From positions 124,001 to 188,000 of the forward strand of contig NC_063257.1 of the NCBI RefSeq assembly GCF_019578655.1: a DNA stretch of 64,000 nt, given 5' to 3'. A program made the position numbers and the translations under genes. Under the pieces are notes generated by a model. It searched no databases, was not told the origin of the DNA, and saw only the letters and a list, made by a program, of their open reading frames with translations. This DNA comes from Ricinus communis (taxonomy: Eukaryota; Streptophyta; Magnoliopsida; Malpighiales; Euphorbiaceae). Shown one piece after another: positions 21,513 to 33,380 of this stretch. Positions within the stretch are counted from its first letter, which is position 1; the number at the start of each line of letters is the position of its first letter.

Positions 21513-24249
21513 TGTCACGACCCCACCCGTGGGCCCGTGACCGACACTAGGGAATGGGTAGACGTAAGACTACCGAAACCCGTAGTAAGCCTGATACTCA
21601 CTGACTTAAACAAATCTCATCTCAAATTTATATTATTAAAACTACAAATTATCTTAATAGCTACATTCTACATAAATACTTCGGTCTGCCAGAAAAAATT
21701 AGGCGAGACCTGAAACTCATAAAATTTACAACTGATACATCTACTAATTACTACTGCGGAGAATCTAAAATTTACAAATTTACATACCAAATCAAATACA
21801 TCACCTGATGATGAAGGAGTCGGGTTACTGAATAAGAGTCGCGAGAGGACTAACAGTCACGAATCTGAAAAAAAACAGTAAAAATGAGACTGTCAGTCTC
21901 GAGAGTGAGTTAAAATCAAATAATCTAGAGACTATTGCTTCTTCTCAGAAAACATAGATTATTCAAATCAGTATATCAAACCATGTACGTAAATACAATC
22001 CACATTATAATCATACCATAATAAATAAATAAAGAAAAATATATATTTACTTTTACGAGACGAGTGGCTCAGTAGAACCCTAATCCCAAATTCTAATAGC
22101 CTTTCGGCTCTCTTAATCCAACAGGTCTGGCGCCGAGAGAGCAAGCTCGATCAGGGTCCTTACCTCCAGCCTGAACACTTGAATTCCAAATAAGCCGGCG
22201 CCCAGAGAGCATCGCTCGATCCGGGACCTTAACTCCGGCAATCAACTGAACTCAGCCCAAAGAGCAATGCTCGATCAGGGCAAACAAATCCAAAATAACC
22301 TTATGTCCATGATCATTACCGGTGCGCACGCGGTCCTGATGCAACCCACCGGGTGGCATGTTCTACGAAAGCCACATTTCCCAAAACGCAATAATCACAT
22401 TTAATAAATATCATTGTTTAATAAAATCATTCAACACATATCGAAATAAAGATTAAAAATTTAGGATAAGGCAACGTGCAATTCGTATCGATAAAATAAT
22501 AATATATGTATTATTATAACGTTAATAATAATAATATTTATATTATTTTCAATAATTAATAGTCCAGTGAAATTATTTACGTTGCGATACTAATAACCAT
22601 ATTATACATAAACTTTCAAAATAGCATATTAAATCAGACTTAGCAATAGTGCAATGATTAAATGACTTTAACTCACAGGATTGGGCGACCTCCTAGCTCT
22701 GCTCCGGTGCCTCGGTTGGAGCGAGCCGAACAAACGGACAATCTAGTCACGGAAAATAATTTATTAAAACGCTGAAACAATCGGTCATTAATCCTAGGTC
22801 TAGACTCCTAAGACTGACTGTCTAAGAATCTCGACTCGGGAGAATTCTACCGAAAATCCGGCAGAACCTCCCCTACAACACGGACATTACCCCCCGTAGA
22901 AACGGGTCCAGGACCTGCTAGAAAAACACTTCAAATATCCAACAATTCAAAACAACAGGAATCGGGTCCCCAAACTTCACTATTTTCCCGACTCCGCCAC
23001 ACAACACAAAATACGAGGCAGGCAACTGACCGACAATCATTTTTGACTCACAAATATCATCAAATACTCAATATAAACCAATAGACACAAATTTAAAATC
23101 AAAGGATTTCCAAGATCAACGGCCAGAGAAAATTATCGAGACGCTCGGTCGACTCGCCTCCGGCCGCCGGAGTCCGATCGACGATCTGGGCACACTATCG
23201 GACTCACAACGACGCGCTGATGATGATTCCCACTTCCAATTTTCCGATCTGACAACTGATCGTCCGGAGAGATTAGCGGACGATCTCGGCTGTCGATTTG
23301 CAAACGGAGCCCGATTGCCACGAAACTAGTGCCATCGCGAAGCTTGAGCTGAGGAGAGTCGGGATATGTCCTCCGATCGTCCATCCTCCGCCGGAGCTCG
23401 CCGAAAAAGCTGAAAAACCTCGGCTGCCTCCATTTTCTCTCTCCACCGGATCTTCCGTTTCCGGCCACCACTGTCGACACCGCTGCCGCCAAAACAAAGC
23501 CAAGAGCGAGAGGAGTCGATCGGCACCAAGATCAACAGTCACTGACGCCGGAAGAGCCCGCACGGCGGCAAGGAAGATTCAGCCATCTTCCTCCTGAGCC
23601 GCCGCCATCGCTTGGCTGGGCCAGCCTGGCCGCCTGGCGCCCTGGCCCGGCCCAGCCTCCTTCTTCCGCACCTCTCTCCCGACCTCTCTTCTTCCCCGAT
23701 CCCATTCCTTTCAATATCGACATTAGGCCCCCTAACTTTTCCTTATTACAATTTGGTCCCTCAACTTCCTTAATTACTTACAATTTCGTCCTGCAGAATT
23801 CCAATTTAACTCCTAAACTTTCCTTTTTAGCCTTATTCCAAAATAAAGTTCCAATTTAGTCCTAACACACAATTAAATTAAATAATCAATTTTCAACTTA
23901 AAATTTAATACTACTAATCAATTATAATACCAATTTTCCCAAAATTCTTTTATAAACATCCTTTACAATTCTACCATAATTTTTCAATATATAATTTTAC
24001 TTATATAAATATGCATTTGGGAAAATTTTGAATAACCAAATAAAAATATAATTTATTCCTCAAATAATTATTTAATTAACTCCTTAAAAATCAAACTAAT
24101 TGGATATGGAAAAATAACTCATTTATTTATCTAACATGAACATTCAAAATTTGTATTTAAATCATTCCAATTAAACCGAATAAAAATAAAGCTAAAATTA
24201 ACTTAAATAAAAACTCATTATTAAATATATAAAAATTCGGGGTATTACA
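21513..24249. mobile_element. Solo LTR of a large LTR retrotransposon, 2.7 kb
   Basis: The element runs from TGTCACGACCCC (21513) to GGGGTATTACA (24249), so it has the TG...CA ends of an LTR. It is bracketed by an exact 5-bp target duplication, TATAT at 21508-21512 and 24250-24254. There is no second copy, primer site or gag-pol in the window, so it is a solo LTR left after recombination between two LTRs. Read on the minus strand it starts TGTAATACCCCGAATTTT, a start I recall from long-LTR plant gypsy elements; the lineage is not proven. The interior has a degenerate tandem repeat (22128-22285), a CpG-rich core (about 23110-23710) and a T-rich tail with the familiar AATTTGGTCCCTCAACTT type of motif (23750-23767). 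The frames of about 60-120 residues in the core are not supported as genes. Confidence 0.85.
22128..22285. repeat. Degenerate tandem repeat inside the solo LTR, about 3 units
   Basis: Units of roughly 55-70 bp share the core CAGAGAGCATCGCTCGATCC or close variants (GAGAGAGCAAGCTCGATCAG, CAAAGAGCAATGCTCGATCA). Such subrepeats are common in LTR regulatory regions. Confidence 0.6.
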
Positions 24250-24254
24250 TATAT

Positions 24255-26880
24255 TATATGATTTACTTAACTATTTATACGTAGAATAAGATGATTAAAG
24301 AATTTAAATTCTCAGATATGAAGATAAGTAAGTAACCAAAACTTATCTCTAGAAAATTCTATATAACGAGTATATAGAGGTATACTATAAGTATATCTTT
24401 TGAAATTTTACAAAAATAGATTCAAATTCATGTGTTTTTAATATATATAGGACCCGTATTGACTATTATATTTATGTAAATAAAAAAAAATCAAAGAATA
24501 AATCAATAATCGATTATAAATAGTAGTTTAAAATAAAATATAAAATAAATTTTAAAAGTTGCAGTAAAGATTATATAATGAGTATACAATAAGTATATAA
24601 TAAGTATATATTAGGAGAAAAAAGTATACCGTGAGTATATAGAGAAGGATCATGAAATTGTAAAAAATTAATATTTAAATAATTTTTGATTCATATATAA
24701 TGTTGTATAAAATTCATATATTGAGAAGTAATAAGTATATGCAGGTATACAAAATGTATATATTTACAATAAGTATATAAAATATATTTAAAAGTAAACA
24801 GTAAAAGGTATATAATAAGTATATAATTATTATATTTCAATTATATTATACTGTGAGTGTTACTGATTATGAAATAATCTTTTATATTTTTCTCATGTAA
24901 AGGTATTACAACAATACTTACTTTTTTTTTCACCACAATGGATATTGAGAAGAAAATATGAGATATAAAAATTTTGATGTAAAGGATATTCTTTTATTAA
25001 AGGACAATTTTAAAAGTGTACAGTAAATAGTATATACTAAATATATAACGAGTTTCTTTCAGGTATATAATACTCCGATTCTCATTGAGTTTTTTCCATT
25101 CAGATTTTGGTTTCATTAAGTGTACAATAAATTTCTTTTAAATATTGATGAGCTTTTCTTTTTATTTGCTCTTATTAACATCATTTTATCATGTTCTTGG
25201 TTATGTGAGAATGGGAAGAAATGAGACATAAAATAAAAGACAATGACAATATTATTTTATTATTTTTTGAGTGAGCTTTGTTAGAAAGATGGCTTTTTAC
25301 TATAGTTATTATTGACCTAAATGAATACGGTAAAGAGTATATAGTAAATATATAATGAGTTTATTTCAAGTATATAATACACTAATTCTTGCTAAATTTC
25401 CTCCATTCAAATTTTAAAATCATCTTTGATATATTTTATTTTTCAAATTTAAACATGATCATAATTCCTATTAAATATACTCTAATCATCTTTTGTGTAC
25501 AATGTGTTAACTAAAAAATCATATGACAATTACATCAAATTTATCATCTAATTCTTCTTTGTCAGATCCACCTTCTTGAGTTTACTACCTAATTCAAAGT
25601 CACAATAAAAAATCTTTATTTTTCTTAAATTTTACATAAAAGAATAACATGATCGTAACATTTTCCGATGTTCGTAAGCTTGTTGTTTAAAAACCACAAT
25701 TACACCTCATTTTTTTCATAAAAGAAATTATACATATGTAAAACTAGAAAATATAAAAAAAAAAAAACTATGCATTTTAATTTTCTAAAGATTTAGTAAA
25801 AACAATATAACAAGATTTACATTTTACTTCTTTAAAATCTAAAACTTTAGTTATCCTGCGCATAGATTAATATGATATAACAAGATCGTATTACACGAAT
25901 AAAAAAGTAACCTAGACTTTTTGCCTCAATTTTTAATCAATAATTATAATTAACTAAACATAGTTTTCAAGCAAACATAAGAGAAACTAAAATTACAATA
26001 AGAAATACAGTTAACAATATATAGTATACTCAAGTATATTATGAGTAGATAATCAATATTTATTGCATTATCATTATAATAACTAAAATCAAATCAACAA
26101 CAATAAAGCAAAAGAAAAAAAAAAGCATAATATGGAGTTTTGGTCTTAGGACTAAATTTTTTTTTAATCTCATTCTCTCATTTTTTTTATTTTATATTCT
26201 TTTTATCTTCTAAGTCTCTAAACTCTCAAACTATACATATATTTTTTTTCTTTTATTGTAATTGTTTTGCATTTCATCAAATCTTTAGAATGCATTCATA
26301 GATAACACAAATGACAGCTTTACCACTAGCATCAATATTTTCTTTTCGTATTTTTAAAATCAACATTCTTCTTTAAATGAGAATCATCAACAACTTTCTT
26401 CTTCTTAATAAGAGAATTTCTATCATACTTAGTAGGAGATTTTAAACTTCTTTTTCTTTTTCTTCTTTAAAACCTCAGCTCCAAAGTCGTACGAGTAGTA
26501 GAAGAAATTGTGAGTATATAGTTTTGAATTACCCACAATGCCAAAGTCTTTACCGGTAGTAGAAAAAGAGAAACCTAAATTTGTAAAACTTTGTGAATTA
26601 AATTGAAAATAAAAGTTATACAATTTAAAATTGGAAAAGAAACTACTTGCATGAATAAATTAATCGTCGATTTTCAAATAATAGAGGAAAGTTTCAAAAA
26701 AAAAAAATGAAAAGAAAAATCAGAAGATGAGAAAGTACTGTAAAAAGAAATCGTATTAAGTTAAAAAAAGTGTTAAAAAGAAAATAAAAAGAAAACTAAT
26801 AACACCATGTCAGCGTAAAACGGAAATTATAAAAAGTAAAAAAGTAAATCCTAACGTGCGAAAGTAAAAGATGGAATAAA
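24255..26880. repeat. AT-rich field with scattered GTATATAATAAG-type motifs
   Basis: From about 24300 to 25400, and again near 26020-26060, variants of AGTATATAATGAGTATA and AATAAGTATATAATAAG recur in irregular clusters at 10-20 bp intervals. They are dense enough to be repeat-derived, probably a decayed AT-rich element or satellite, but unit boundaries are blurred. The rest of the stretch is plain AT-rich DNA with poly-A and poly-T runs and no coding likeness. Confidence 0.5.
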
Positions 26881-26957
26881 TAACGTATATGCTTGGGGTT
26901 CATGGAGTAACGAGCAGCAGCAGCAGCCAGTAGGCTTTGAAAGGGCATCTTCGCACT

Positions 26958-26980
26958 AGCCCAACGGATCTTTAGGGTTT
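26958..26980. promoter_or_regulatory. Site II element plus telo-box
   Basis: AGCCCA (26958-26963, reverse complement TGGGCT, a site II element) is followed within 10 bp by TTAGGGTTT (26972-26980, reverse complement AAACCCTAA, a telo-box). In plants this pairing marks promoters of ribosomal-protein, translation-factor and snoRNA genes. No such gene is identified next to it; the downstream block (26985-27235) has normal base composition and a strong GGCCATTG/CAACGGCC hairpin near 27170-27190. Confidence 0.4.
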
Positions 26981-27240
26981 TCTAGAATTAGGGCTCGAGC
27001 TACTGCACAGGCCTCCACCTGCGTTATGAATATCCTGTCCTCAAAGAAGGCTCACAATTCCACAGAATTTCATGTGCAATATTTAATGCTTGGTAATTTC
27101 TCAACAACACATCCCTCAGTCTTTGGATAACTCTAGAATGGCTGTAAATCAGAAATTTAATCTTCCCGGGCCATTGAAAGCAACGGCCATAAACTTGAAA
27201 TAATTGCTCTCCCAAAACAGCTTTTGGTTGCACAATCGAA

Positions 27241-28334
27241 TATGCATTTCCTTTTTTCAGTTTCGTTTGTGTTTTACTCAGTCTTGAAAGTAGAGCACCT
27301 GTTTTTTTTTTTTTTTGTTTATAAAAAGAAAAACCAAAAACAAACAATTGGCCGTGAGTCGCTCTTTGTCAAAACGATCGAGAAAGGTGTCCTATTAAAA
27401 ACTAAAATTCATATGTATACGAAGATGCTCTACAACTCAGAAACTACAAAGAAAATGATTTTTTGAGTGCACATCTCTTTCTTTAGTGAATCTTGGCAAA
27501 TTATTTTCGATTTTGTATAATGTGAAAAAAGAAAGAAAAAGGTGCCCGAGTTTTCCTTGTTTATACTTTAGAATCGAATATTAATTCTCTGTTGGGGGAT
27601 TTGGATTCTTGGCTCTGTAAAGGGAAGGAAGTTTTAGTGGGAAAACCAAGAAAAGGTTGTTACGTATCATTTGCATGGACTAAAGCTAAAAGCAACCTTG
27701 ACTTTGCTGCATTTGGGCATCCATTTCTTTTGCTCTTCCTACACCGATCCTGTCCAAACTATTTCTGGGTCCTAGCCTGCTGCTTGCTTCCCAAGGAACA
27801 TGACTCCTACATTATCTATGATTTTCGCTGTTCCTGATTTCAGTTAATATCTTTCGTGCCAATTGCAGTGTCACTTCTGATACAATGTATTTAATTAATC
27901 TCGTATATACAACCTATCGAATTATACAAAAACAGTCACATACTTGTTTGCAGATGATTGCATATGTTGCAGGTGGATATAAGTTTTGGTTAAATGATTG
28001 GAACATCAGTCAATCAATTTAGAAAGTAATATAATCTATATTTTTTCTTTTTGTTAATTTCTTTTTTAAAAAAAAAGTGAAAAATTTCGTATAAACATAT
28101 GCCGAATTTCAATTATTAGTGTAAAAGTTTTGCTTTATGTTTATTTCATAATGGAACAGTGATAGCACATGAAACGAATGGAAGATGCATGTGAGTGGTA
28201 ACATCCTCTTTCTGCATGGCCTGCAAATAGTTAATAGTGCCGAAAACTTTACAGCATAATAAATATTCTCCATCAGCGGTGCAATTTGCTCCACCAAGTC
28301 TAATCCAATAGCGAGAAGAAACAAGCTAGCAGCC
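27241..28334. other. Spacer upstream of the DC1 gene
   Basis: It contains a poly-T run (27301-27316) and AT-rich DNA. The stretch 27592-27837 stays open but has no ATG start and no family likeness. The last 200 bp are the probable promoter and leader of the DC1 gene. Confidence 0.4.
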
Positions 28335-29332
28335 ATGATGATGAACACCCGACCATTGAAGAAGACGACATCATTTCGCCTGAAGAAGTCACCTTTAATG
28401 GAATTCCCAAATCACCCTCCTCGCCCGACCACATATCCCCCCAAAAGTCAATCTCTGGTTGAATTCCCTACCTCTCCTCAACTTATATTAGGAGAACAAA
28501 TACTTCATTTTGGTCACCCCCAACACCCGTTGTATCAGGTTGAACTATCTGACCTCTTTACCTGCTCAGGCTGCAAGGAATACGGTTCAGGTAAGAGGCT
28601 GATCTGCCAACAATGCAATTTTCAGTTACATGAGTTCTGCGGATTTGCTTCTCAACAGCTCAACACCCATCCTCTCCATATTCATCACCAACTTTTATTT
28701 GCTTCCAAACCAGGTGAATATTACACCTTACAAATTTTCCTGACGTTTCTGATCAGGAATTTATCTTTTAGCTTGACTTTCCCAATTTTATTTTTAAAAT
28801 TAATTTGTTGTCTGTGATGAAATGTCCATATATAATATATACAGTTAAAGGTGGAATCTTAAAATCCAAGTGTGATGTTTGTGGAAAATCTGCCAAAGGG
28901 TACATGTTCAGATGCAACGCTTGTAGTTATCAGATGCATCCTTGCTGTGCTATGTTGTCTAATGAAATCAACATCTCTGTCCATCCACACCCACTAAAAA
29001 TCCTCCCTGCGATGAGCTCACCGAACGGGGACCCTGTTTTTGTATGTGGAGAATGCAACAGGGCCAAGAGATCAGGTCGAGTTTTTCGGTGCACAGTCTG
29101 TGAGTATCATCTGCACGCAGTGTGTGCGAAGAATATGGTAAATGGCCTTCTAGCCAATGGGTTCAAGGGCGTTGAAAAGCCCAGCATGCTTGGAACTGCA
29201 GCAAGGCTTGCCTCTCAGGTCATTATTGAATTTATCGGAGGTCTCATAGAAGGAATCGGTGAAGGGGTTGGAGAAGCCTTTATTCAAAGTATTGCAAGAG
29301 GAAGACCTAGAAGACCTCCGACTCCATCTTAA
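28335..29332 (+). CDS. Cysteine/histidine-rich DC1 domain protein
   Basis: Two exons, 28335-28713 and 28845-29332, separated by a 131-bp GT-AG intron, give 288 residues. DC1 (C1-like) modules are zinc-binding domains related to the diacylglycerol-binding C1 fold; plant members are numerous, and some act in stress and hormone signalling, but substrates are mostly unknown. Three modules can be read: HPLYQVELSDLFTCSGCKEY with ICQQCNFQLHEFC (about 77-115), HPLHIHHQLLF leading to CDVCGKSAKGYMFRCNACSY with QMHPCCA (about 120-163), and HPHPLKILP leading to CGECNRAKRSGRVFRCTVCE with YHLHAVCAK (about 175-225). The C-terminal tail contains a glycine-rich amphipathic stretch (IIEFIGGLIEGIGEGVGEAF, about 253-272). 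The N-terminus is basic and proline-rich with no signal peptide. It is one of only two coding regions on the + strand in this window. Confidence 0.92.
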
Positions 29333-30062
29333 ATGAATTTGCAGTCTAAAATAAGCTTATTTCAACTCGCTGATATATATATATATATAAAAAAAAAGTA
29401 ATTATTTATGTCACTGTTTATAGCTGAGCGGATTTCAGTTGTAGGTTGATGATACAAAGTGTGTATGTTGTGTGATTACCCCCATAATTATGATTGTATA
29501 TTTGGTGTCAAATAAAACTTAATTATTTATATTTATTAACGGAATGTGTTTACAGCCCTCATCTTGTCCACGGGCAGACAACTCAATATAATAGCCTGCA
29601 AATTAAATCAACCTGAATCGACGACCTGCCTTGCAGTTATAGAAGATGTTGTTTCTGATGATCTTACGAAGTAAAGCAACAGTATCGCATTTCCTATTAA
29701 CTGTATAGATTTCGAGAAAGCTGCAGGGGCAAGTAACAAAATATACTAAAATATGGAGATAACTACTAATTTCTGTATGAGAGATTCTGGATTTTCATCA
29801 TCAAGGAGCTGGAGAAAGAGAAATTTTGAGGATAACTACATTATCTTAAGAATCTGGACTGTCACAAATTTCTTTTGATGATTCTTTGCAGCTGCTGGGA
29901 TGATCCTTGGGTTCTCTTTGCCTAGTGCTGTTAATCTAGTTTTATGACTTTAAAATAAATAAAGGAATATTACAATGGGCTATTATCTAATATGATGCTG
30001 GCTTAATCATATACGAGAATCTGACCAGGGAGCAGCAAGATTGTAAAGATGCTTAAAAGCCA
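29333..30062. other. Spacer between convergent DC1 gene and WAK pseudogene
   Basis: It starts with the likely 3' UTR of the DC1 gene, including an AT microsatellite near 29373-29389. No further gene or structured element is evident. Confidence 0.4.
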
Positions 30063-32560
30063 TCAACGCCCACTCTCAATCTCAACTAGCACCATACTAT
30101 CACCCTCACCCATACTTCCACTCTGTAACTTTGATGATTGTCTTAGCAAGCATTCAGCAAAATTCAGCTCCTCTTCTATCCAAGGATGCTTCTTAGCCCC
30201 TCTAACTCCATTGCGACCTCCTTCATTGTCGGCCGTTCATCCCCACTCATTTTCAGGCAACTTTTTGCTAGTTCAGCTACTTGTATTATCCGGTTATCAT
30301 TCATTTCTTGGAAAATTCGATCATCCAGTATGTTTGAAAGGCAATTCTCTTTCATTGACGAGATAAAATACATTGCAAGATTTCTTTCTTCTTCTTGTCT
30401 GTCAAATAACAATGCCTGCTTTCCAGTCATTAACTCTGCAAGCACTATCCCAAAGCTGTAAACATCACTTTTTTCTGTTAATTGACTAGTGAGGAAGTAT
30501 TGCGGATCTAAATAGCCTAATGTCCCTTGCATCAATGTGCTTAACTGAGTCTGGTCCAGAGGAACCAGCCTTGAAGCGTCGAAATCGGATACTTTTGCCC
30601 TAAGATGATTGTCCTCAAGGATATTTGGGGACTTGATGTCTCTATGAATGATGGGTGGAGAGGCTGCAGAATGCAAATAGGCCAACGCTCCTGCAGTTTC
30701 AGCTGCTATTCTTAACCGATTCTCCCAAGAAAATGAACAATCATGGATATGATGGTGGAGAGTACCGTTGGTGATAAACTCATAAACAAGTAAAGGAACT
30801 TGAGTTTCTAAACAGCATCCCAATAATCTTACGACATTTTTGTGATTAATCTGAGAAAGGATAACCACCTCATTTATAAATTGCTCAATCTGACTTTCAT
30901 CAATTACTTTTGACCTCTTAATAGCAACTACAGTCTTGTCAGCAAGAATTCCCTTGTATACTGTACCATAACCTCCGCGGCCAAGAACATTGCTCTCATC
31001 AAACTTGTCAGTAGCAATTTTAAGCTCTTCTGCTGTAAAGATCTTTGTAGTCTCAACTGATCTTTCCCGCAAGGAAAGATGTTGCTGTAGCAATAGTCCT
31101 CCATTTTTGCTGGAAATTTTTTTCTCAGTTTGATGAGCTTCCTTTTTTGGATGGCCCAGTACATCCAAGAAGCAGCAATGAGCAGAAACAAGACTCCTAC
31201 GCCAACCCCTAAATTAATAAACTCGATAAGAACAATGTGTTAAATGTGATGTTTAAGATTTCCAAAAAAAAAAAAAAAAACAGAAAGGAGAAAACATACA
31301 GGGATGTTACAGGAGATCTACCTAAAGTAAACTGTAAAATTGGGAACTGAGTCTGATGAGCAGGAATACAGCGGACACCATCTATTTCACCATCATCGAT
31401 GGTGTCAAACACAGAAGTAACTCCCTGGTGTATTAATGCATATTCCTTCACAGGGTTTGTTTTCCGGATCAGCACACTCATCAACATCTGCTTTAATAAT
31501 AGTAAGAATTATCATTCTTTAAAATAACAAAAAATGGAGGTTTTTCTTTTAAAAAAAAAAAGAAGGCATGCTTTACCTTGGCATCCATGGGGAAGATATG
31601 GGTTTCCTTGATAGCCTTCATTGCAGTAGCAGCGATATCCTGGGCCATTTGTTGAGTTAGAACAGTAGCTGTTTCTCCCACAAGAATAGTCTGTTGGATT
31701 TTTCCAACCTTTTCACAAGTCTCCAGGCCAACCACCCAGTCAAGCAGTACAGGTGCACTAGTAGGGTTTTGGAAAGTTAAATGGTTGTTATTACTGAGAT
31801 TCCAAATATCAGACAAGCTGAATTTGAAACAATCTTGTTCTGCAAGGAATGCATAGCTGCAGGGATTAAAATTCCATGCCAAAGTATGGTCGTAATAGCT
31901 TCCTAAATCAATATGCAGAGTCCTGAGACCCTTTGGTATGGAAGTTTGACAGCAGCCTATACCGGAACAAGATCCATCAATGATATTTGAAATGTTAGTG
32001 CAGAGTGAAACGCACCCACTCTGAAAAGTTTTTCCGTCAGGATCAGACATGAAAGCACTGGTGTCGCAGCCAAAAGCTGTGAACTTGCTCTGAGTATCAG
32101 GAAAGGAGTAAACATCGTCAAGTATGATTGCCTGATTGTACCAATTGGAGCATGCCCCGGTTGCAACCCACAATGTGATAATCAACTGCCTTTGCAATGA
32201 AATGTTGAGGAGCGGTATGTTGCTTGTTGGGCCTAATAGAAGCATAGGAGGATCATAAGTATCATCGCAGAAATTGAAAATCTTTTTTTTTTAAAAAAAA
32301 CAATTAGTTGTTGTCAATGAATTCAACAGAGGGCAGTTTCCATATAAGAAGGTAGGTATAGTTATTCGGTTTTATCCGCTTGGCGATAACATATGCCAAT
32401 GGCAATAGTCACTTGGCAACTGCCAATAACAGAAGCATTAAGATGAAATTTATTATTCTTTTTATTTTTTATACGATCATTGAAGAAGTTTCCTTGGGGA
32501 AATTTCACCTGTGTTTGCAGTGATATTAGAACCATTTTTGTTAACCTACGCACTTAAATG
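30063..32560 (-). pseudogene. Wall-associated receptor kinase (WAK/WAKL) pseudogene
   Basis: The layout is that of a three-exon WAK gene: leader and cell-wall-binding ectodomain (about 31577-32560), an EGF exon (about 31320-31487), and a transmembrane-plus-kinase exon (about 30063-31200). WAKs are plasma-membrane kinases that sense pectin. Here the leader (LMLLLLAVAK) meets a stop and the first part of the pectin-binding domain is missing. The frame shifts at an A run near 31695, after which YCNEGYQGNPYLPHGCQ reads in another frame. The EGF exon (DECADPENKPCEGIC) hits TGA and shifts near 31410. A further shift lies between membrane segment and kinase near 31110, and one near 30185 separates the kinase from its tail ([16 protein letters not shown]). 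The kinase core keeps [11 protein letters not shown], the AIK lysine and HRDIKSPN, but DFG reads DFD (codon 30578-30580). Several independent lesions make sequencing error an unlikely cause. Confidence 0.9.
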
Positions 32561-33380
32561 CGTCACATTCAATACCATAAGGACTCATGACTTAGGAAAA
32601 GGAATATTCCCTATGCTATTCTATTATTCTGTAACCTCTTCAATATGCAGTCTTTGACAAATTGTTTGATTTATTTATTCTATGGCAAGCATGGAACCAG
32701 GTGGGGCATGCATAATTACCTCTTTATTTCCAAATATAATTTTAACAAATATTTCACTATTTCATCATACAATATTTTAGTTCTGTGATTGATCCTCCTA
32801 ATGACCAACTTTACAGTAAACAAATCTCAAATACATTGTCAGTAATACCTCAAACTTAGTTCTTTCATTTGTAAGAAACTAGGGCCAAAAAGATTTTTTT
32901 CAAAAAAAATATAAATTATATATCAAAAAGGAAGAAGCCGCCTCTTAACGAAACCCTTTTTCTTCTTTTGCTTTCCATTACCCTGAATCTGAGCCTGACG
33001 CTTCACTTTCAGTGCCGAGTCAAACCTACCTGATGCTCCACAATTCTGCCCACTGCTGCGTCCTGTTCGGCGTCTCTAGAGCCAAAGATTGCTACAATTC
33101 AGAAAATATATCATGTGTTCCCCTCCAATGAAAGGGGCATAACCTGTAACGTCACAGAACTCAGTGTGCCCACATTTGATGCGAGTCTCAGATGCCCCTA
33201 TTTCATCCACTCTTTCGCAGCCAAAACCCCCTTGCCCTAGCTGCTCCGCTCGTGTTTTTCAATTCCACATATAACTTAAAGGAACACATGTTTACTTGCT
33301 TGAAAGTTCTTTTGCTACCGAGTAGCTTATTTCTTCGGACTCATCTGTCTCTCCCCCAAAAAACAAGGTCCATATTCTCA
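32561..33380. other. Spacer between WAK pseudogene and SPL14 3' end
   Basis: About 32940-33380 is less AT-rich and is probably the 3' UTR and flank of the SPL14-like gene. The left half is AT-rich remnant upstream of the pseudogene. No independent gene is supported. Confidence 0.4.

Noticed and set aside
23133..23597. Overlapping frames of about 60-120 residues on both strands
   Set aside because: They occur in the GC-rich core of the solo LTR, where stops are rare by composition; none resembles a known protein.
27592..27837. 81-residue + strand frame
   Set aside because: It lacks an ATG start and has no family likeness.
30176..31168. Intact 330-residue cytoplasmic kinase gene
   Set aside because: The upstream exons, membrane segment and C-terminal tail of a WAK gene are present in shifted frames, so this is a fragment of a pseudogene.
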